Source: a virus
Direction: 5' to 3' (one strand)
Length of the DNA: 54,587 nt
IMG/VR virus record: IMGVR_UViG_3300044712_000372
Span: 1 to 54,587 of that record
The position numbers and the translations under genes were made by a program. Positions 30,708 through 37,548 of this stretch are shown here, in pieces. Each line of letters starts with the position of its first letter. Positions within the stretch are counted from its first letter, which is position 1. Under the pieces are notes generated by a model. The model saw nothing but the letters and a program-made list of their open reading frames with translations. It did not search any database and was not told where the DNA came from.

Positions 30708-31366
30708 GAGTGTTCAAACTCTTTAGGAACAAGATCATTAATCATCTGAGCCACTTCCTGTGTTTCTGCTTGAGCATGAGCATCTAAACGAAGCTTACAC
30801 ACACGAGCAAAGAACATAAGAGAGCCAGTCCAAATCCATTCAGTCATAGTATTTTGAGGCAGGATCATTCGTGCTTGCTCAGGAGCTACACCCAACTCAA
30901 TCATTCCAAGATAATCACTCAAGCATTGCTCTACAGTGTCCATCACTCCTTGAGTAATATGGGCTTCCATTTCTACTTCACCATTACTACCTTGCTTAGC
31001 ATTTACCGGCTTTCCACGCCAAACTTTAGGGAACCAGAATTCTGGCTCATCATCCACATAACGTCTACTAACCTCATTCCAGACGCCTCCAACTTGATGT
31101 TTAACAAGCTGTCTGGCGACGAAGATAGGAGCTTTAATTCGGAATTGGAGAGAGGTATGAGCAAACGGGCTCCAGTGATTGTGTCTTGCAAGGTAAGAAA
31201 TGAGTTTTTGGTCTTTCTCTTGAAGACGCTCATTACAGCGTCCATCATGTTTAATGTCATAATCCCAATCACTTTCCTTAGCAAAACTCACTCTAGCAGC
31301 ATTAACTACAGATAGGTCACTACCCATATAGTCAATGAGTTCTACAGACATTTCAGCGATTTTCAT
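30686..31366 (-). CDS. thyX: Flavin-dependent thymidylate synthase
   Basis: 226 residues. Makes dTMP from dUMP using FAD/NADPH and methylene-THF. The ThyX motif appears as KHQVGGVWNEVSRRY (about residues 85-99), preceded by SPFAHTSLQFRIKAP and followed by the substrate loop EQARMILPQNTMTEWIWTG. The catalytic-region residues expected in ThyX are present. An in-frame upstream TTG was not used; ATG 31366 overlaps the previous stop (ATGA). Confidence 0.88.
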   Translation of the reverse strand: MKIAEMSVELIDYMGSDLSVVNAARVSFAKESDWDYDIKHDGRCNERLQEKDQKLISYLARHNHWSPFAHTSLQFRIKAPIFVARQLVKHQVGGVWNEVSRRYVDDEPEFWFPKVWRGKPVNAKQGSNGEVEMEAHITQGVMDTVEQCLSDYLGMIELGVAPEQARMILPQNTMTEWIWTGSLMFFARVCKLRLDAHAQAETQEVAQMINDLVPKEFEHSWKALME

Positions 31367-31581
31367 TCTTTTGCCCAATCAGGATATTTGTTTTTTGGTA
31401 ACCAGAATAATGACTGTCCTGGCTCATAATTTGTTCCTTTTAACTCAATATGTTCTTCTGGAATGATACGTTTACCCATAATATCCCATTCGTAATCAGT
31501 CATCTCAGACTCTTTAGTTCCATAATAATATCTATATGCTGAAGTTAACCACAAACGATACTCTTTATCTGTTAGACTCAT
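31363..31581 (-). CDS. Small protein resembling the start of NAD-dependent DNA ligase (72 aa)
   Basis: Residues 6-35 (EYRLWLTSAYRYYYGTKESE, then MTDYEWDIMGKRI) follow the pattern of the Ia domain of bacterial LigA, in which tyrosines and an aspartate bind NMN. Only this domain is present (72 residues against about 670 in LigA), so ligase activity is impossible alone. It may be an NMN-binding leftover or a regulator of host ligase. Resemblance is by motif only. Confidence 0.5.
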   Translation of the reverse strand: MSLTDKEYRLWLTSAYRYYYGTKESEMTDYEWDIMGKRIIPEEHIELKGTNYEPGQSLFWLPKNKYPDWAKE

Positions 31582-31768
31582 TATACCATCCTTGTCGTTG
31601 AGATTCTTCCTGCATTTCTCTTAGAGCATCTTCTCGTTCTTGTCTTGCCTCAATGTCGGCAATGACGCGTCTACGGTATTTAATAGATTCTCCAAAGTTT
31701 TTAGAAAATGCCTCATTCTTCTCCAATTTGTGCTTCAATGTACGCTTGTCTTTCTTCAATTCTGTCAT
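31565..31768 (-). CDS. Basic coiled-coil protein (67 aa)
   Basis: Extremely charged and helical (ELKKDKRTLKHKLEKNEAFS; RRRVIADIEARQEREDALRE), with no hydrophobic core beyond heptad positions. Such proteins may bind RNA or DNA non-specifically. It overlaps the LigA-like gene. No family recognised. Confidence 0.5.
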   Translation of the reverse strand: MTELKKDKRTLKHKLEKNEAFSKNFGESIKYRRRVIADIEARQEREDALREMQEESQRQGWYNESNR

Positions 31769-31809
31769 AAAAAACGTCTAAAATATCGTCAGAGGAAATG
31801 TCTAAGAGG

Positions 31810-32067
31810 TCAATCAAATACAGTTCGTCTAGGGTCCGTAGCTTTTCCAGTAAGCTGTTCTTGTCCATATACTTCCACCGCTTTCTGAAGGAAATGAATG
31901 GCTTTCTTTAGATCCTCCACTCCTCCTTTATGTTTCCATCTAGCAATGTACTTTAATGCAGTACCATCTAGATAACCAAGACCCCAGCCTGTAATAACAT
32001 CCCAAGGCTCCATCCCTTTAAATTGTTTGTAGTGTTCCCCACCGATTTGAATATCATTAGCTTGCAT
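31810..32067 (-). CDS. DUF3310-family phage protein
   Basis: 85 residues matching the DUF3310 pattern common in phages: IGGEHYKQF, then PWDVITGWGLGYLDGTALKY, then IARWKHKGGVEDLKKAIHFL. It is often found in replication or nucleotide-metabolism operons; no biochemical role has been settled. The stop lies 42 bases before the next ATG. Confidence 0.8.
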   Translation of the reverse strand: MQANDIQIGGEHYKQFKGMEPWDVITGWGLGYLDGTALKYIARWKHKGGVEDLKKAIHFLQKAVEVYGQEQLTGKATDPRRTVFD

Positions 32068-32827
32068 ATTTCTTTTCTAGATATTTAAGACTTACATACA
32101 TGGGTTGAAACCCACCTTTACCATCAACTTCATGGAACATCCAAAAGCCTCTATCATAGGTATTTCCTTGTGGTCCTAGGTAGTCTTCATTATGTTCATA
32201 ACAACTACCTACGAACACACCCATTACCGGTGATCCGTCGGCTCGTGCTTCACGGTGCATGTCCCAGTTTTGAACATGTCCCATGACACAACTTTGATGC
32301 TTTTTCTGAACCAAGTGACGAGCAGAAGCCACAGGGCGTCCAAGTACTCCAGAAGTGAAATAATGGGCATAGCAAATCCCATCAACAGTAATAGGCTGAA
32401 GGAAAGGCACCACTTCCCAGCCGTAATCAGCATATTTAAGATCATCGAGACTAATAGTTCCTTCTAGTTTTGGATCTCCTTCAACCACTCGTTCAATACG
32501 GTGTTCGTGGTTCCCTAGTGTGAGGATAAGGCGTGGTACATAGAGCGAATGCTTTGTCTTGCGCATCTTATTGTTATACGCTTGGAGTGGCTCCAGCAGC
32601 GCTTCCATGCCTTTATGTGCTGCTTCAATGTCGGCCTTATACCGTCGTCCTTCAAAACTTCGTTTGCCCACATCATAAGATGAAAGACTAGGCATATCCG
32701 CAAAATCCCCAATGCAAATAATAGTATTAGGCTTTTTCTCAACAATGTATTGTCCTAATCGGTTAAGAAAATCTACTGAATGTCCTGGTTTAACTTGAAC
32801 ATCTGGGATAACTAAATGAGTGGTCAT
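32057..32827 (-). CDS. Metallophosphoesterase
   Basis: 256 residues of the calcineurin-like superfamily. Motifs in order: LVIPDVQVKPGHS, TIICIGDFADMPS, LILTLGNHEHRIER and VMGHVQNWDMH, covering the usual Asp, GD, GNHE and GH metal ligands. Related proteins act as DNA nucleases (SbcD-like) or as phosphatases. Being next to HNH and exonuclease genes favours a nucleic-acid substrate. Distinct from the PhoD-like enzyme of the late operon. Confidence 0.78.
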   Translation of the reverse strand: MTTHLVIPDVQVKPGHSVDFLNRLGQYIVEKKPNTIICIGDFADMPSLSSYDVGKRSFEGRRYKADIEAAHKGMEALLEPLQAYNNKMRKTKHSLYVPRLILTLGNHEHRIERVVEGDPKLEGTISLDDLKYADYGWEVVPFLQPITVDGICYAHYFTSGVLGRPVASARHLVQKKHQSCVMGHVQNWDMHREARADGSPVMGVFVGSCYEHNEDYLGPQGNTYDRGFWMFHEVDGKGGFQPMYVSLKYLEKKYAS

Positions 32828-33012
32828 TGAATAGAAGCTCCTTCATCAACCTCAACTACAATGTTTTCAGGGGAAAGCAGTTGTGAGGTAATGCCCATAG
32901 CAGTTGCCATGTTTAACCCAAACTGTAAGACAGCTTGAACTTCTTTCTCATTCATAATTGCAGTGAATGCAAGGGAGCCATCTTCATTTCGCACGGGTAC
33001 TTCTAGTTTCAT
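32824..33012 (-). CDS. Small hypothetical protein (62 aa)
   Basis: Start at 33012 (MKLEVPVRNEDGSLAFTAIM) chosen because AAGGATAAC lies just upstream; a longer in-frame reading would extend into the HNH gene without a site. Alternating hydrophobic residues and a short amphipathic helix (MNEKEVQAVLQFGLNMATAM) suggest a compact alpha/beta protein. Overlaps the metallophosphoesterase start (ATGA type). Confidence 0.6.
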   Translation of the reverse strand: MKLEVPVRNEDGSLAFTAIMNEKEVQAVLQFGLNMATAMGITSQLLSPENIVVEVDEGASIQ

Positions 33013-33391
33013 TTTTGTTATCCTTTTTTTGTTTGTTTTCTTCTTTTGTCTTGGCTTTGTGACATTTAGTACAAAGCACTTGCAAGTTCTCCTTGGAACA
33101 AAAGAGACGTTCAATTACATTATCCCAACTAACAAAACCTGTTAGGGGTACTACAGGCTCGATATGATCTACCTCAATGTCTTTAGAAGTAAATTCCTCC
33201 TGACAGCCAGCACACTTGTAATGCTGTGCTAGTCGGCCCGTTTTTGCGTTTGGTTTCTTTTCAGTTTTCGCCTCTTCTAGTGCGTCCCATTTAGGCGGCC
33301 ACCTGCGTGACCCTGCACGAAGAGTGCTCATAATGAATGCGTTAAGGCGCCCCTGTGTCCATTCCTTGCTCAAAATGCCCTTTCCATACAT
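32984..33391 (-). CDS. HNH endonuclease (up to 135 aa)
   Basis: The HNH core is clear: CAGCQEEFTSKDIEVDHIEP, then ENLQVLCTKCHKAKTKEENK, with two CxxC zinc pairs, the DH catalytic pair and the Asn. The N-terminal part (SKEWTQGRLNAFIMSTLRAG) is typical of phage HNH proteins that process replication intermediates. The true start is probably TTG 33373, which follows GGAAAGG, giving 129 residues. It overlaps the 5' exonuclease gene by up to 50 bases and is probably a resolvase-like replication nuclease. Confidence 0.75.
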   Translation of the reverse strand: MYGKGILSKEWTQGRLNAFIMSTLRAGSRRWPPKWDALEEAKTEKKPNAKTGRLAQHYKCAGCQEEFTSKDIEVDHIEPVVPLTGFVSWDNVIERLFCSKENLQVLCTKCHKAKTKEENKQKKDNKNETRSTRAK

Positions 33392-34058
33392 TGTCTGGAT
33401 AACGCCAAAGCCAAAGCACTTGGCCCATCAGTAACATAGCTTCATCACAATCATACATAGCTCTTACTGTTTCGAACATTTCTTGCTCTGTATGTAAATC
33501 TTGGAGGACTGTTGCAGCCTTTTTGCCTTTGCCGGGACAACCCGGTATCCCATCGGCAGTATCTCCAACAATGAGCTGAGTATAGAAACTACGAAGCCCT
33601 TCTTCAGGAGTAACATAAACTTTTTCTGCTGGTCTAGTAACAACTTCTTTACGAGTAAGTTCCCAGCTGTAATGCCATCCCGGCACTTGACGCATGTCTT
33701 TGTCAATAGAGATAATAATTGAGTCATCTTTTAACTCCGTTTGACGAATAGCCAACGCATCATCAGCTTCGGCGAGGTCAAACCACTGAGCACCCACCGT
33801 ATCCGCGAGAAATTGCTTTGTGGATTCTTCCCATTTTGGGCGGTATCCTCCAATGCGATTTGCTTTATATTCCGGAAATAAATCGTACCGGAAGTTGTTT
33901 TTCCCACTAAACCATATTTCATAGGTTTTTACACCAGTTTCATGAAGAAGGCGATCTAAAAAATGCTTTACTCTGGCATGTGCAATGTACTCTTCTTCAT
34001 GTTCGGCAGTAGCCGCACATCGGAAAGCAATTAAATCCCCGTCAATCAGTCCATGCAT
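33342..34058 (-). CDS. 5'-3' exonuclease, FEN1/RNase H type
   Basis: 238 residues. Motifs in order: GLIDGDLIAFRCAA (N-terminal acidic), RYDLFPEYKANR, DLAEADDALAIRQ, IISIDKDMRQVPGWHYSW and QLIVGDTADGIPGCPGKGKK with the helix-three-turn motif. This matches flap endonucleases such as T7 gp6 relatives and T4 RNase H, which remove RNA primers and flaps. It lies directly next to the dCMP deaminase and the HNH gene. Confidence 0.85.
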   Translation of the reverse strand: MHGLIDGDLIAFRCAATAEHEEEYIAHARVKHFLDRLLHETGVKTYEIWFSGKNNFRYDLFPEYKANRIGGYRPKWEESTKQFLADTVGAQWFDLAEADDALAIRQTELKDDSIIISIDKDMRQVPGWHYSWELTRKEVVTRPAEKVYVTPEEGLRSFYTQLIVGDTADGIPGCPGKGKKAATVLQDLHTEQEMFETVRAMYDCDEAMLLMGQVLWLWRYPDNVWKGHFEQGMDTGAP

Positions 34059-34411
34059 CTGATACTTTGTCCAGTTCCTGAATCTGTTGTGTAGTGAACA
34101 GTACGGATTCCAACACTACGTATAAGGTGCATACAGCGGTCGCAAGGCTTGCTGAGAGCAGTGCGGCCACCCTTAGTAATGCGTAGCACATAAAGGTCGG
34201 AACCCACCAAATCTGAGAAACGCCGCGCTCGAAGAAGTTTTGTAATAGCAGCTTCTTCAGCATGAGTAGTTCTGGTTTTGGTAATTCCATTGTAAGAGCA
34301 GTCATTAAAACCCGTGGAAAGGACTCTAGAACCTTTAACCACGACTGCCCCGAGTCGATATCTTTCAAACTTACTCCTCTCAGCAGCCTTAGCTGCAATA
34401 CGGAAACTCAT
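34046..34411 (-). CDS. dCMP / cytidine deaminase-like enzyme
   Basis: 121 residues with the zinc-dependent deaminase motif: TTHAEEAAITKLLR (HAE) and SKPCDRCMHLIRSVGI (PCxxC). It converts dCMP to dUMP, the substrate of ThyX in this genome. The N-terminal helix is followed by YRLGAVVVKGSRVLSTGFND. Shorter than T4 dCMP deaminase, but the catalytic residues are intact. Overlaps the exonuclease start. Confidence 0.82.
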   Translation of the reverse strand: MSFRIAAKAAERSKFERYRLGAVVVKGSRVLSTGFNDCSYNGITKTRTTHAEEAAITKLLRARRFSDLVGSDLYVLRITKGGRTALSKPCDRCMHLIRSVGIRTVHYTTDSGTGQSIRCMD

Positions 34412-34662
34412 CTATATTTTGCCTTTAGATATATTTTAATTCCAAAGCCATCGTCAGCACCAATAACTTCTGTTTTTACTTGATACTTTTTACGATATGC
34501 CCATATATGAGCAGCTTTGACAATACGTTTTCTATCTTCTAAAGAAAGGGGACCGGTTTCAACCCAGTCCCCAACCATACGTAAATGGAAAGAAAAATTG
34601 TATTTATCTTTCATCTTCCGGTTTACGTAATCGAAATTGTTAGTTCTTTTCCAAGATTTCAT
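34408..34662 (-). CDS. Hypothetical protein (84 aa)
   Basis: Basic alpha/beta protein (NFSFHLRMVGDWVETGPLSL; EDRKRIVKAAHIWAYRKKYQ) overlapping both the SSB-like gene and the deaminase. Basic and aromatic residues could support nucleic-acid binding. No family recognised. Confidence 0.55.
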   Translation of the reverse strand: MKSWKRTNNFDYVNRKMKDKYNFSFHLRMVGDWVETGPLSLEDRKRIVKAAHIWAYRKKYQVKTEVIGADDGFGIKIYLKAKYR

Positions 34663-35113
34663 CTACACCAAGAACATAGCTTTCATAAATCTTGGCAAGA
34701 CCAATAACAGCATTTGGATCAAGAGGACCCTTAGAACCAGGAGAGAGAGTCTCCGTAGCACGTTCTAGAGAGCTTTGTCGCACAATCATAATCTGACGTT
34801 TAGCGCGCTCTTCAGCTGTCTCATAGGTACTTGCTGCCTTTTGTGGAGCAGGTGCAGCACTACGTACTGGTGCATCACCGGCAGGATACACCTTTGTCCA
34901 GATGTCAAATCCCTTATCATTCTTACCAGTTTCTACAGTAACTTCCTGTCCCTTTAGATTTTGAATATCCCGAAATACTTGGGGATTAGCAAAATCCATA
35001 ATGTTAGTAGTTTTGTTTGTACCCTTGTAGGTATAGGTAACCTTAGCTTGAAAGTACTTTTTACCTTCTGGCTTAGTAACATCTACGTCTTGAACAGTGA
35101 TATTAAATGGCAT
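34640..35113 (-). CDS. Putative single-stranded DNA-binding protein (157 aa)
   Basis: The first 70 residues fit an OB-fold pattern (FNITVQDVDVTKPEGKKYFQ; AKVTYTYKGTNKTTNIMDF; GQEVTVETGKNDKGFDIWTK), followed by a flexible Pro/Ala linker and a helical, acidic C-terminus, a layout of phage SSBs. Placement between the DNA polymerase and exonuclease genes supports the call. No conserved sequence signature confirms it. Confidence 0.5.
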   Translation of the reverse strand: MPFNITVQDVDVTKPEGKKYFQAKVTYTYKGTNKTTNIMDFANPQVFRDIQNLKGQEVTVETGKNDKGFDIWTKVYPAGDAPVRSAAPAPQKAASTYETAEERAKRQIMIVRQSSLERATETLSPGSKGPLDPNAVIGLAKIYESYVLGVDEILEKN

Positions 35114-35129
35114 TTATTTCCTTAAATAA

Positions 35130-35203
35130 TGGAGCGGGTAGCGAGACTCGAACTCGCCTCTGAAGCTTGGAAGGCTACGGCACAACCTCTATACCATACC
35201 CGC
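35130..35203 (-). tRNA. tRNA-Gly(TCC)
   Basis: Acceptor GCGGGTA/TACCCGC with discriminator T and encoded CCA. Anticodon loop CTTCCAA (anticodon TCC, codon GGA), T arm GCGAG-TTCGAGT-CTCGC. The anticodon stem has one T-T mismatch. Very close to bacterial tRNA-Gly. Confidence 0.9.
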
Positions 35204-35207
35204 AAAT

Positions 35208-35296
35208 TGGTGGGAACTGAAGGAATCGAACCATCCGCCTAACCACCACCCAATTGAAGGCAACGGATTTACAGTCCGCTGGGTGGAACAGTTCCC
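35208..35296 (-). tRNA. tRNA-Tyr(GTA), class II
   Basis: Acceptor GGGAACT/AGTTCCC, discriminator A and encoded CCA. Anticodon loop CTGTAAA (anticodon GTA), with a long variable arm as expected for bacterial tRNA-Tyr. Five bases separate it from tRNA-Gly. It lies between the SSB-like and polymerase genes. Confidence 0.9.
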
Positions 35297-35301
35297 TGTG
35301 T

Positions 35302-36012
35302 TTAAATGTCTTCTAGAAGTGCTTTAGAAGGACCTGCCTGTATCTCACAAGTGAGAGGAAGACTGAAGTCGTAGCCCCAACACTCTTTCACAAGAGCTGG
35401 AACACTTTCAATTGCACTTTTTAACATGGTACTAATAGTATAGCAGTTTTCTTTCGGCGTGTCAACTATGAGAGAGTCGTGAATGGTTCCAATGAACAGC
35501 CCCTCCACTCCACTGTCTCTTAGTTGTCTACAAAAGTCCACTCTAGCTAGCTTTACTAGGTCTGCACCAAATCCTTGTACGGGATAGTTCTTGATGGTGG
35601 TAAGCGGCCATCGAGCTTGGCCCCAGCCATTGCGAGTAGGACTGAAATTGTAATGTCTCCCCGAAGGGATTTCAATAAATCCTTGTCGCATGGCTGTTTC
35701 GAGAAGCTCTCCGTGCCATACTGCAATTCCTGCGTATTTTTCATAATAAGCATCAATTACTTTTTGCCAATACTTTTCTGAGCTTGAGACACCCATAAAG
35801 TCTGGGTCATGAGCATAACTGTAAGCACTTCCGCCATAAATAAGACGAAACTTAAAGATTTTTGCAATGACCCGAGCAGGTAGTCCAAAAGCTTTTTGAT
35901 TCTCTGCATGAATATCTACACCATCAATGATTTCCTGGCGGAGCACCTTGTCTCCGCTCAATTGGGCTGCACATACAACTTCTAGGCCTTTTACGTCAGC
36001 ATTAACAATCAT
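35302..36012 (-). CDS. DNA polymerase A, polymerase domain (C-terminal part)
   Basis: 236 residues covering the fingers and palm of a PolA/T7-type polymerase. Motif A is NADVKGLEVVCAAQLSGD, motif B RVIAKIFKFRLIYGGSAY, and motif C GTIHDSLIVDTPK with the catalytic Asp. It begins in motif A, exactly where the upstream exonuclease-thumb ORF ends, and overlaps it by 11 bases in another frame. The two products together equal one polymerase. Either expression as two subunits or a +1 frameshift joins them. Confidence 0.85.
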   Translation of the reverse strand: MIVNADVKGLEVVCAAQLSGDKVLRQEIIDGVDIHAENQKAFGLPARVIAKIFKFRLIYGGSAYSYAHDPDFMGVSSSEKYWQKVIDAYYEKYAGIAVWHGELLETAMRQGFIEIPSGRHYNFSPTRNGWGQARWPLTTIKNYPVQGFGADLVKLARVDFCRQLRDSGVEGLFIGTIHDSLIVDTPKENCYTISTMLKSAIESVPALVKECWGYDFSLPLTCEIQAGPSKALLEDI

Positions 36013-37186
36013 ATCTGCTAATTAAAAACGCATCTAGTTCAGGAGGAGTATTTTGCATGTTAGGGTTGCTGCTGCTCAATCGGCCGGTACGCGCTACGGT
36101 CTGGTTGAACTGACTATGAATTAGGTTGTCAGTCCATCCCCATTTTTCGAAGCATCCCAGAAATTGCTCAAGCATTTCAGCCACCTTTGCATCCTTTGCA
36201 CGCGATAAGAGGAGTTGCACAAGCCTCTTCGATTCCTTATCACCACCCTTAAGCTGTTTGAGCGTCGGATCATCAACTTGGAAAAAGCGGACTGGTGCAT
36301 CTTTAACATCCCGAGTTTTCTTAACCTCTGAGTTCGCAATAGGTGCAAACCGTTGAGTGTAGTCCACTCGTAACGTAGACCAGGACCTTTTTGTGTACTC
36401 TTGTCCTTTTTTCTCACCGCTTTTATATACTGATGGTACTTCCGTACAGAAATCATAATCTCTATAGCCACCGTAGAGCAACACGCTCAGGTCGTCTCCT
36501 GAGTTCCAGTTAAAGTAGGGCTTGGCTGGCTCTGGAACGAATTGCCAAAGCTGTTCGTCCAGTTCCATAAGCCGGCGATGGTATGACTCCAGCGCCAATT
36601 TCGCCCCGTTAGCATCAAACTTCGTTCCATGTCGTTCTGCTGCGGCAAGACAAAGTAAATCTCGTCCTTCAAGAAGGATGAGTCTGTGTTGTTTTTCATC
36701 AGTTAAATCACATTGGGTTCTGAATAAATCGTATGTACTATCAACATCCCGAATATTGTAAGTTTTTAGAACATCTTCTGGAATGTCTTTTGTATCGATT
36801 CCCAGCTTCCAATACTCCGCAACAGCGTCATCTTTGGACCCAAGGTTATAACTCTCCAGAGCCTCGTTAAGACTACCATAAGGAGTCTGTTGTCCAGTAA
36901 GGATAAATTCTCCAATCTGACAATCAAACACGTCGCAGTCAGGATGAAGAACAAGTCCCATGTTCCAAAGCCAGTGAATGTCAAACTTAACATTAAAACC
37001 AACAAGTAAATTACAGTTAGCCAGTTTCTTACGTAAATTGGATTTGAAATCCGGCTCTGTAAAATAGTGAAAAGTGGTTTCTTCATCGTTGACCTTCACA
37101 GCGTAGCTTACAGGGTAATTTCCTGGGGTAAATGGGTGTCCTTTATTTTTTGTGTTTGTTTCAAAATCAAGGGTTATTGTGTTCAC
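36002..37186 (-). CDS. DNA polymerase A, exonuclease and thumb domains (N-terminal part)
   Basis: 394 residues. The 3'-5' proofreading exonuclease has ITLDFETN (Exo I), LLVGFNVKFDIHWLW (Exo II) and TYNIRDVDSTYDLF (Exo III). The C-terminus ends in the conserved thumb/palm entry ARTGRLSSSNPNMQNTPPEL and stops after ISRYDC. The remaining polymerase motifs continue in the next ORF. Intact exonuclease motifs suggest a recent or functional split rather than a decayed gene. Confidence 0.87.
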   Translation of the reverse strand: MNTITLDFETNTKNKGHPFTPGNYPVSYAVKVNDEETTFHYFTEPDFKSNLRKKLANCNLLVGFNVKFDIHWLWNMGLVLHPDCDVFDCQIGEFILTGQQTPYGSLNEALESYNLGSKDDAVAEYWKLGIDTKDIPEDVLKTYNIRDVDSTYDLFRTQCDLTDEKQHRLILLEGRDLLCLAAAERHGTKFDANGAKLALESYHRRLMELDEQLWQFVPEPAKPYFNWNSGDDLSVLLYGGYRDYDFCTEVPSVYKSGEKKGQEYTKRSWSTLRVDYTQRFAPIANSEVKKTRDVKDAPVRFFQVDDPTLKQLKGGDKESKRLVQLLLSRAKDAKVAEMLEQFLGCFEKWGWTDNLIHSQFNQTVARTGRLSSSNPNMQNTPPELDAFLISRYDC

Positions 37187-37539
37187 AGAAGACCAAGTTC
37201 CTTTAGCTTCGCTCCCAGCACAGGATCAGCTGCGGCTGCAACTGCATACTTTTGCTTTTCCAAAATCTTATTGACTTCCACAAGTGCAAGTTGTCTTTGA
37301 ACTTGACGTTCCTTAAAGAACTTGTCTACAGCAGAACAATCTCTCATGTGCCCAATAATCCCACGAGTAGTCTTTGAAGTCACTGATTGAAGAACTTCCG
37401 CTACAGTAGTCCAAGTTTTACCAGACATAGAATCTACCAGCACTTGATCACCAACACAAATACCAAAATTTTTAGGGGCTGCATAATCATAAGTAGCAGC
37501 GCCAGTGGGAAACTTAACACGAACAGTAATGTATTCCAT
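37183..37539 (-). CDS. Hypothetical beta-barrel and helix protein (118 aa)
   Basis: The first half is beta-rich (VRVKFPTGAATYDYAAPKNF; GDQVLVDSMSGKTWTTVAEV), followed by long charged helices (FFKERQVQRQLALVEVNKIL). The opening resembles the 3'-end-binding fold of PriA in pattern, but this is only suggestive. It overlaps the DNA polymerase start (ATGA) and follows the helicase, so it probably belongs to the replisome. Confidence 0.5.
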   Translation of the reverse strand: MEYITVRVKFPTGAATYDYAAPKNFGICVGDQVLVDSMSGKTWTTVAEVLQSVTSKTTRGIIGHMRDCSAVDKFFKERQVQRQLALVEVNKILEKQKYAVAAAADPVLGAKLKELGLL

Positions 37540-37548
37540 ATTTTTCTT

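Noticed and set aside
30854-31315. 153-aa plus-strand frame opposite thyX
   Set aside because: It lies antisense to a motif-complete ThyX and has no independent support.
36002-36030. Canonical -1 frameshift site at the polymerase junction
   Set aside because: The TTTTTA run is not a proper X-XXY-YYZ heptamer in the reading frame, and the needed shift is +1 (or -2), not -1.
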